A stretch of 64,000 bases of DNA from Ostrinia nubilalis (lineage: Eukaryota; Arthropoda; Insecta; Lepidoptera; Crambidae): NCBI RefSeq assembly GCF_963855985.1, contig NC_087099.1, positions 5,610,001 through 5,674,000 on the forward strand, in the 5' to 3' direction. A program made the position numbers and the translations under genes. Position 1 is the stretch's first letter. Every line of letters starts with the position of its first letter. The notes under the pieces were generated by a model. It had not been told where the DNA came from, ran no database searches, and saw nothing but the letters and a program-made list of their open reading frames with translations. Below are positions 56,057-64,000 of this stretch, piece by piece.

Positions 56057-57126
56057 AAAAAACCGGCCAAGTGCGAGTCGGGCTCGCACACCGAGGGTTC
56101 CGCCGTACAAACGTAGCGGTTTACAATTTATGACGTATTAAATCAAATTACTTACTTGATTCCGTTGCGAGTAGTGGCGAATTTCAAAATATGCGGTATG
56201 ATTATTCTTTATTTATTTATTTTTCCTATATTTGCATTATAGGTAGGTACCTACCTCAGCGTTTTGAATTTTTGCGTTGATTTAGAATTTCTCACAGTTT
56301 AGAGGCAATTAGATTTAAGAAGTGTTTGATATGAATTTCAACTTTAATATCTCTACGCGTTCATGTGAAAAAGGGTAGGTAGTAAGTTTATAATTATTAA
56401 AAAAATATTTTATGTCATGTAAGCAAAAATAATATTTTAAATTTTATATAACTTCAAATTTAACATTTTCGCAATTTTTCCTTTATCTGTACTATATAAC
56501 GTTGCTTCGTGCCGAATTTCAAGATTCTGAGTTCACAGGAAGTACCTTGTAGGTTTTGATTCCCTAGCGTGTGACGGAAATTCGTCTAAGGTGTCGGTAT
56601 AAACTGCTGTATCTTTTGATCGCGTTAACTTAGAAGTTTGATTTTTTTACTTCTTAAAGGGACAATAGATCTAGGTATTTGGTATAAATTTCAATTTGAT
56701 ACCTTTATTCGTTCGTGAGAAATAAGGTAGTAAGTTTCATTTTATTAAAATATTTTTATTATATTATATAACTAAAAAAATGTAATTTTCGCAATTTTTC
56801 CTATATTTGCATTATATGACAATGCTTTATGCCAAATTTCAAGATTCTGAGTTTACGGGAAGTATCCTGTAGGTTTTGATTCCTTTGCGAGTGTCGAAAA
56901 TTTGTTGAAAATATCGACATAATCGGCTGTATCTTTTGATTGGCTTGGCTTAGAAGTTTGATATTTTCACAGCTTAAAGGGACAATAGACCTGAGTATTT
57001 CATGTGAATTTCAGCTTGATACGTTCACGCGTTCTTGAGATAAAGGGTCTTGACAGACGGACGGACGGACAACAAAGTGATCCTATAAGGGTTCCGTTTT
57101 TTCCTTATGAGGTACGGAACCCTAAA
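56057..57126. repeat. Lepidopteran dispersed repeat with about 310-bp internal units
   Basis: Begins AAAAAACCGGCCAAGTGCGA with a GTGCGAGTCGGGCTCGCAC hairpin. It ends GAGGTACGGAACCCTAAAAA, where GGGTTCCG and CGGAACCC pair. I recognise these ends as very common in moth genomes. Inside are two clear units and one decayed unit, each with AATTTCAAGATTCTGAG, AGGTTTTGATTCC, CTGTATCTTTTGAT and AAGGGACAATAGA. There is a GACGGACGGACGGAC run before the end. No coding sequence; class not known to me. Confidence 0.7.
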
Positions 57127-60100
57127 AAGACGCTATTCAACTTTTATTAGTAAGGAAGAGTATATTTTATGTTGGTAGAAACTCAATAGCATAAAATAAT
57201 GTTTTGACACCCTGTTAAAGTCGTTTATTACTCATTAATTTTTTCCTGACCAAACAGATACCATAATAATATCTTTTGTCTATTCTACACATATTCTGTA
57301 AGTAAAATAGTAAAAGTTTGAAACGAAAGAAATTACAAGTCCGATTTACCTAAACAAATAAATTAAAAATACTTGCGGATCAAAAGTACTCAATCATACT
57401 ACAATTTACGAAAAAATCACGCGTGACGCATATACGTCAGTGGGCAGTCAACTGACATAGACCCGGCGTCTACGCGTCTACGAGTGCCAAAGCACGACTG
57501 ATTTATGCCATTTGATGCACCCGATTTTATAGTATTTTCAAATTAATTTTTCATTTGAAGATTGAAGATAGATATTTTTTCTTTTTCACACATTAATAGT
57601 ACTATCTTTCTTCTTAAGTATAAAGTAGTTTATGTCGCCAAATGACTTAGATTATGAGATGTGACCTGTTTTCTTGCAGTAATTTTCTCGAATTTTGACT
57701 ATCTTAGACATGATAAATATGCATTTTAATGAATTAAACATCAAAATTTTCTCAATACACTTCCTTCTTCAGGGTATGCTTATTCTAATGAATACATTCT
57801 ATCTTCTTACTTAGAAATAAATTTGTTGTAATATTAGTTCAAAGTTGTGCCTTTGCGAGTTACCTGGAAATCGGGCTTTCGAAATTCGCTGTTTTCGTAG
57901 GCAAAAATCCAATTTGAACGAGATTTTGTCAATAGACATTCCGTAAAAAAGTATGATAATTACGATGATATAAGTCAAAAGAAGCTATAACAATAAATTA
58001 TATGATTAAAATCATTTCGAAATCTGCCAAATTCTCGATTTCTGCATGAAAAATGTGACAACGCTCTTAATGAAATTCAAGTATCATCAAACCAGTGACG
58101 AAATAAGTATAATTAAGTGAAAAAACACTTTAGACCTACGATACAAGAGTAGGGAGCGCAATCGCACGCAAGCTAATCATCTTTGCATCTCGTTTACTGA
58201 TCCGATAAACTGATAAGTATAATAATGTCTTTATTGCCATATTAAAGTACAGTACTAAGTAAATAAGTGAGGTAGCTTATAAGACAAGGATATTTCGATT
58301 ATTGCCGTTTTATTTCCTAGTGCCTAACTAGGTAAGTTAAGCTACTTTCAAACATCAGTAAGCGCCGGTTTACCTATGCACATATGCACCAACCGCCCTA
58401 GGCACCGCGAAAAAGGTAAACACGCGCTTGCCTCAACTTCAGTACGCTTCTAAACATTCATTACAGCGCATGATATAACCCTGTATAATCAAAACATACA
58501 GCAACAGGGTAATATCGCTGCGAATATCGCGTCGGCAATAAAACGTAGCCGCCGCTATATTTCAACACCACAGCGAATCCTGTCGGGTGCATCTTGCATC
58601 AGAATTATGTGAATCAATAAACCAGGTACAGAAGTTGCTGTAAATTTTGGAATTTTATAGTTACTGCATACAGCTTCCGTGGTCTAGTGGTAAGAGTGAG
58701 ACTCTGACTTAACTGTTATTTGACTGATTGATGTAAAATATCTTGGTGTATTTGATTTAGTTAGGACGTTGCAGGCTTGAATTTTTATTGTCTACAGATA
58801 TAGGTATGTTTTGACTTTAAGTCATGTCTGGTTAATAACTGTAATTATGCAAACTACATATTTAACCCTTAGGGCCTTAGTCAATTAGTATGGAAATGTC
58901 ATTTTAATCCAGAGTTCATCCTAGGTGTAACTTTTTATTAATAAGGGGGTTAAGGTTTTATGTAATTTGAAGTGAATCTCTAGCTTTAAATCTATAAATC
59001 TGTAGATTTTTTCCTCAAATTTCCACATATTATTCGCTATACAATATACGAAATCCAAAGCAAATTACAATTACCAAGTCATTAGTGTAACATATGGTAG
59101 AAGCGGTAAGGAAGCAATATCCACGGCCGGGCGAGCTGCAGCGCGCCTTGCATCTGAATTATCTGGCCTCAGATCAATAAAACTGTATACTAGTAGCTTC
59201 AGGTAGCAATTTTCAGTGCTGAAAATATGGACATTTTCCCCATTTTCTCGCATTTTTCATCAATCATTTTTTTTTTTAATTATTAATTTCTAACTTCTTA
59301 TTCATGTAGGTATAACTAATCATATAGCTTAATATTGTCTCATATATATTTTTTTTATTCCTAGAAAAGAAAACTGCAATTAAGTTTGCACTGAAAATGA
59401 GTTTTCGTTAAATTCTCCATGCAACACGACAATTTCGTTGGTCCAAGACCTTTTCAGGAGAAGCTCAGACACTCTTTAATACTTTAAGGACTTTATTCCG
59501 AGTGAACCTAACAAAATACAGTGCAGTTGCTAAGGAATCGCGATATGAGGTCTTATAAATTAACTGTAATCCTTTAATCCTCGACACCTCGGGTCTGAGT
59601 CTAGGAGATAGTTCAGTAAAAAAACCGTGTGTTCACGATATCACAAGGTAAATACTGGGCTACCTTACGTAGTTTTGATAGGTTCTATTTTTCATCAAAA
59701 ATGTGCTGTTTCATTTGCTGTAAGTTTCGTGAGTAATGCATTATCGTATTTAAGTATGTTTATATCCGTTGTCTACCCATAGTACAAGCTTTGCTTAGTT
59801 TGTGGCTAGAGGCGTAGTGTAAAAATGTCCAAAGGTATTTACTTATTTTACTTGAAAATCGTCTTATCATTGCTATTGATTGATACCTATGGTAGATAGT
59901 GGTGTCTTATGACACTTATTGACACTCATACAGTCGAAAGAATTCCATAATATCCACTTCCCTTAGTTGAAATGCGAGACATAGATATTTGGGCAGCGCT
60001 GATTGCTTTACATAATTAATTACTTTCCAAATAAATTAACAAGCTTTAGAGATGAAAGCTCGCACAATTTGTAATATACTGCAGAATACATTAATATAAT

Positions 60101-60321
60101 AATTCTCTGCCTGCAAAATCAAAGGCAGGTCAAATTATTTTATTAAATGTTTACTTTATTAAATTGCATTATTAATTGGCTGGCTATGTTCGTAATTGAT
60201 TTATGAATTTGATCAAACGACTTTTATTACTCAAAGTGAAAATTAAACTGTTTTTTTATCACAGTCTTTTAGTAAAGAATACCTATCCAGTAGGCACTGA
60301 AGCGTAAAAATACCACAAATA
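57127..60321. other. Gene-free stretch
   Basis: No supported gene. A tRNA-like 5' half (TTCCGTGGTCTAGTGGTAAG) lies at 58,677-58,715 without a B box. A small GC-rich island at about 59,095-59,165 is open on both strands but has no recognisable product. Confidence 0.45.
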
Positions 60322-60490
60322 CACTGGACCGCAAAGAAAAATGGTCGGGTAGAAAATGAAACAAAATATACTGAAAAAACTAACTACAAATAAATTGAAT
60401 TAATTTAGTCTTTGTTTCATAAAGCTAGGTCACGTACTTTAGAAGATATTGAATTTTTTCTAACCGAACCCTTTTCTTTGCGGTCCAGTG
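60322..60490. mobile_element. TA-flanked MITE with CACTGGACCGCAAAG ends
   Basis: Ends CACTGGACCGCAAAGAAAA and TTTTCTTTGCGGTCCAGTG are inverted repeats with TA on both sides (60,320-60,321 and 60,491-60,492). 169 bp, no coding sequence. Consistent with a Tc1/mariner-type MITE. Confidence 0.8.
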
Positions 60491-60593
60491 TATTTGCGTT
60501 GTTAGAGCACATACAAACTTTTTAATTTGAGTAGCTTCATATACTCACTTCAGAGCAAAACGCCTTGGGGATTAGGTATGCTTATTCGTACCA

Positions 60594-61320
60594 ACAAAGT
60601 TAAACAAACAAAGTCCGCATAATGATAATCTGAGAATATCTGCATTGGCTACACGCGTATCCGATACTTGCAGATGAGATTCTGGGAACAAAACCAAGCG
60701 TCACTTCATTAGCATTTCGTAACGAGTAGGATGACAGTTGTAGTTCATAGAGATAAGCTAGCTCATTTACAGAGTGACCATCAATTAATTGGTGGGTAAA
60801 AAAGTACAAAAAAATGATTTACAACTTGCCCCTAGAGAAGGATGTTCAAAGCATTTACGCCTTAGGACAAAGTTAAACAAACAAAATCCGCATAATCATA
60901 AACTAAGAATATCTGCATTGACTATGTGGCGACATCAGCTATCGACACGCCACTACAGTCATCACACAAGAGATGGCGCTGACACCTATCTTACTATGGC
61001 ACACGCCACCGCGCCTGCAAACCCTGCATCGCGGTATCAGAGTTTCTATTAAGATTTGCCTAAATAGAAAACCGAGATGACCAACAATTGAACCTCGATA
61101 CCCGAGCACAGCACCCGTTCGGAAGGAAGCAATTCCACCCTAGCTTCCTTATTGTGGTAGGTATCTTTAAATCCCACAACTATACACGTTGTATCCGATA
61201 ATTGCAGATGAAAATTTCATGTTGGGAACAAAACAAAGCGTCACTTCATTAGCATTTCGTAACGACGTGGGATGACAGTTGTAGTTCACAGAAATAAGCT
61301 GAGTCATTTTTCTCAGGCGC
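60594..61320 (+). repeat. Local direct duplication (about 185-bp unit), second unit split by a solo LTR
   Basis: Unit 1 (about 60,594-60,776) and unit 2 (about 60,866-60,924 plus 61,183-61,320) share ACAAAGTTAAACAAACAAA, AGAATATCTGCATTG and GCGTCACTTCATTAGCATTT. The interruption in unit 2 is exactly the LTR-like insertion described separately. Confidence 0.8.
60925..61178. mobile_element. Solo LTR, 254 bp
   Basis: Starts TGTGGCGACATC and ends ATCCCACA, giving TG...CA ends with TGTGG/CCACA inverted termini. ACTA flanks both sides (60,921-60,924 and 61,179-61,182). The uninterrupted duplicate nearby confirms the insertion boundaries. No internal region remains, so it probably arose by LTR-LTR recombination. 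Strand and clade not determined. Confidence 0.65.
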
Positions 61321-61674
61321 TGAAAATCAGTGTCCAGCCACGGACTTAGCTGGCGGAATAATTTTGGCATAAGCAGAAACCCCCCTGGTTCTCTTTCTTA
61401 TATTTTTTTCTTTTGTGTAAAATAAAATTCAAAATCAAAGTTTATTCAGTATTAGGCCCTTTCCAGGGATTCACGTCCCAAATATAGCTTCCCCTACCAC
61501 CACTTCGGGACAACGTATGGGCTGGTGCTGAGATGTGTGGCGGAAGAAAATTAGTCACTTTTTATTTTTTGTATTATAGGTATACGATGCAAAACACATG
61601 TATAAAGTTTTTAAAAATTTTATTTGTTAATTAATTAAAGCTGTAGGCTGTAATGTCAATCCGATATTTCCTTT

Positions 61675-61911
61675 TTGTTTAAATCAAAACTCTCTCAGTA
61701 TAAGAAAACTCCACTTGTAAGAGATCGTTTCCCAGTGATGGCGGTATGGCTCTTTCAGCTGGGCTGTGCCGTAGTGGATGTTTCTATACCACCCACGTTC
61801 CCGGCTGATCTCTTAATAATACATTTGAAGACGAAAAATCTATTCTGTCACTACGTAAACGGCATATTAGTTCCGGAAAACGGATGGACGAAAGCACTTG
61901 CGCGAATGTGA
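61675..61911 (+). other. Open frame of uncertain status
   Basis: A frame of about 79 codons (TTG-started if taken from 61,675) reading LFQLGCAVVDVSIPPTFPAD and later ILVPENGWTKALARM. Its base composition is higher in GC than its surroundings and the residue mix is not the usual AT-driven one. An acceptor-like CTCTCTCAG lies at about 61,690-61,699. I recognise no family and see no neighbouring exons. Confidence 0.2.
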
Positions 61912-62320
61912 AGATATTTTCTACAACTCAAGCTATTTTTTAAGAATGTGAGGTATTTGATTTTAGTACGGGATTGACAGCAATAATATTCGAAAAGTAA
62001 ATCATGGCATTCAATGTAATATTTCGGAAATGTTCAGAATGAAATAGTATTAAAATAAATCAGGGGGCTGTTTAAGTTTATATCAAACGTACCTATTCGA
62101 TATCGAGTACGTCAAAAAGTCTATGAAGACTTTAGTTTTTGAAAGTAGGTATCTGCTAGGAACGCAAGCCGTCATATTCGTACATTTAAATGTCATTTTT
62201 TTACGCAGTCGATATCGAATACGCTTGAAATTTACACTAAGCCCCTAGGTTTTTTGAGAATACCTACTTTATTTTTGTCATAAATTAAAAAATAGACTAA
62301 TAACAGAAAATACCTAATAA

Positions 62321-62604
62321 AAAACCCAACTACGACAAAAAACGACGCTGAAAAAGTATAAAACAAGATTTTCAGAATACTGAACTCAACAAAGTTGCTA
62401 ATGTAGTTGCATAGTAATTTTCATGTTTGGAAAACCGCAGTCACACGTTGTCAAAGTGCTACGGTAGGTATATGTAACGTGTGACTACGCCTTTCCAAAC
62501 ATGAAAATTACTATGCAACTACATTAGCAACTTTGTTGAGTTCAGTATTCTGAAAATCTTGTTTTATACTTTTTCAGCGTCGTTTTTTGTCGTAGTTGGG
62601 TTTT
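62321..62604. mobile_element. Hairpin element with 113-bp perfect arms
   Basis: Left arm 62,321-62,433 is identical to the complement of the right arm, 62,492-62,604. Pairing continues into the loop with a few mismatches (GTCACACGTT with AACGTGTGAC). The ends are AAAACCCAACTACG and the complement. No coding sequence. It looks like a fold-back MITE; a transcript would fold into one long duplex. Confidence 0.85.
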
Positions 62605-62729
62605 AGTTTTTTTACTTTTTATTATTTGTATTATTTTGGTGATAAAGTGTATTTGTGGCGCATAATATTAACAAAAGTTAAATTGATGAACTAATAAGTA
62701 GTAAAGAAGCTACGAACGAAAAGATGTGA

Positions 62730-63500
62730 ATTATACAACGTGTCCCAAAATTCAAGGATAAGCCGGCGCCGCAGGATGGACATAGTCATGACTACTTTAG
62801 GAAAAATAAGGAAAAAAATCTATCTCAATTATTTTTTAAGTTACACAATAAATTACGAAATTCTCCGAAAATTTACACCCCTTATGATATTTTACATTAC
62901 CACGACCGCCGTTTTTCAAATAATTCTGTTTTTTTGTTTGTATCGGCAACTTAAGTAGTGTTGCTGTCCACCCCAACTCTTAAAACCCCCAGAATCCTTG
63001 CAGTTTTTACACAAAAGTTAATCAAAATATGTTATTTCCCTAAAATTTTGAACGATTTTTACTTTCACTCCACTTTGACTCATCGTTTTGTAAAAAAAAT
63101 GTATGAACACTACTGCGGCAAGTTTTTTATAAAGTTGACGCAACTATCCGAGATTCCAAAATGGTATAATACTCTAAGAAACCTAGTCGCAAAAAAGATA
63201 GGCGTACCATTTTTACAAGCACTTCGCTTGTTAGTTAGTATGGGATAAATGTTGCAACTGAATTTAAAACCAGTTCTCCTCAACCAATTGAGCTGAAATT
63301 TGGTATACTTGTGTAAGTACGATGACAATGCAATATTATGGTACCATTGAGCTGGATGGAGTCTGGAGGTGGCCATAGGAACTCTTAACGAAACGGCGGA
63401 ATTGCATCTAGTTTGGGTTCGTTGGACTTGTCTTTTCGAGCACTTTAGTGCTAGATGATGTCCAGGGTCCTGATACAGGTAAAGTCACAAGCAAGCAAGC
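62730..63500 (+). repeat. Dispersed repeat fragments
   Basis: The block from CAACGTGTCCCAAAATTCAA, through GCCGGCGCCGCAGGATGG, and the later block with GAGCTGAAATTTGGTATACT and GGAGTCTGGAGGTGGCCATA match sequences I know as common moth repeats. Two end-to-end open frames (62,740-62,958 and 62,958-63,248) run through it but show no domain and are not called as genes. Confidence 0.45.
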
Positions 63501-63558
63501 AAATGCTAGTAATATATATGTTACGGCTAAAGATAGGTGTGAACATAAACTTAAGATT

Positions 63559-63635
63559 AGCCGGCTAAACTTAAGTTTATCTTCGATGAGGTGTTAATGT
63601 TAGTTTCTTCTATCTTTAGCCGGCTAAACTTAAGT
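63559..63635 (+). repeat. Direct repeat AGCCGGCTAAACTTAAGT, two copies
   Basis: The 18-mer occurs at 63,559-63,576 and 63,618-63,635. It is flanked by related TTAAGTTTA and CTAAAGATAG sequences. Possibly ends of a small element. Confidence 0.7.
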
Positions 63636-63639
63636 GTAA

Positions 63640-64000
63640 CCGCAGGCCCTTGGCTAAAAATGTAGAAGGAAATGGAAAAGAAAACAATGTAATAATGTTT
63701 ACTATTATGACACGAAAACTTTATTAAAAAATAGTCACTTTCATTACACATACTTTTATGTACCTATGTAGGTATTCAAAATTACAATTATTACAGTAAC
63801 AAAATATTAATTACTTAAAACAATATCTACCTAATCATTAAAATAAAATAATAAGGAACCATTTGGTCATTACAGAATCTTCTGTAGGTATTTAAAATTA
63901 CAAAATGCACGTTGTCTCCCCACCGCCCCCTCAAGCCCTCCGCCGGCCTGGCGCGCCCATTGAATACATTTTTAGCCGTTTCGTTTTGGCTAATGTGCAC
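63640..64000. other. AT-rich sequence ending in a GC-rich repeat-like block
   Basis: The last 100 bp contain CCGCCCCCTCAAGCCCTCCG and GGCGCGCCCATTGAATACAT. The block resembles a dispersed moth repeat, though the minus strand is also open across it (reads VFNGRARPAEGLRGRWGDN). It is cut by the window edge, so it cannot be classified. Confidence 0.35.

Overview
This is a eukaryotic nuclear window, almost certainly from a moth or butterfly. The evidence is AT-rich DNA, split genes with GT-AG introns, and a repeat complement typical of Lepidoptera: Helitron-like elements with TC...CTAG(T) ends, RTE and R1-clade LINE tails, a mag-like Ty3 retrotransposon, many short MITEs, and TAGG/CCTA simple repeats. 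Most of the 64 kb is non-coding. There are no operons, CRISPR arrays or rRNA genes.

Only two host genes are well supported. On the minus strand at 25,132-27,036 lie four in-phase exons of a CUB-domain gene resembling insect suppressor of lurcher protein 1; both gene ends are missing from what I can identify. On the plus strand at 27,956-32,177 is a complete four-exon gene for DNA ligase III: PARP-type zinc finger, ligase DNA-binding domain, adenylation core with KYDGER, OB region and C-terminal BRCT. It repairs single-strand breaks, normally as the partner of XRCC1. No first exon of the CUB gene is visible in the 0.9 kb between them, so the ligase may be nested in an intron of the CUB gene. 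A weaker candidate is a minus-strand promoter with a non-coding first exon at 16,258-16,541.

The rest is transposon-derived. At 0-9.5 kb there is sparse sequence with a fold-back MITE and a 5'-truncated R1-clade LINE. At 9.6-22.8 kb there is a dense DNA-transposon island: two inverted copies of a 1.09-kb element with 4-bp target duplications, a 1.34-kb element with RSS-heptamer ends (CACAGTG) and CGACG duplications, a TA-flanked element with repeated internal GGGGCAGCTTTGAAC motifs, and a 6-kb element with 1.1-kb inverted arms, CAC(A/G)GTG ends and CGCCG duplications. The last two CAC-ended elements look Transib-like. At 32-45 kb there are MITEs, RTE tails, Helitrons, two adjacent perfect palindromes and an inverted repeat. 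At 45.4-49.9 kb lies an intact mag-like LTR retrotransposon with identical 111-bp LTRs, a CAACT duplication and one 1376-codon gag-pol frame. At 50-64 kb there are more MITEs, a minus-strand Helitron, a roughly 1.1-kb lepidopteran dispersed repeat, a solo LTR inside a local duplication, and a hairpin with 113-bp perfect arms.

Family names are from recognition of motifs and ends only; no database search was possible.
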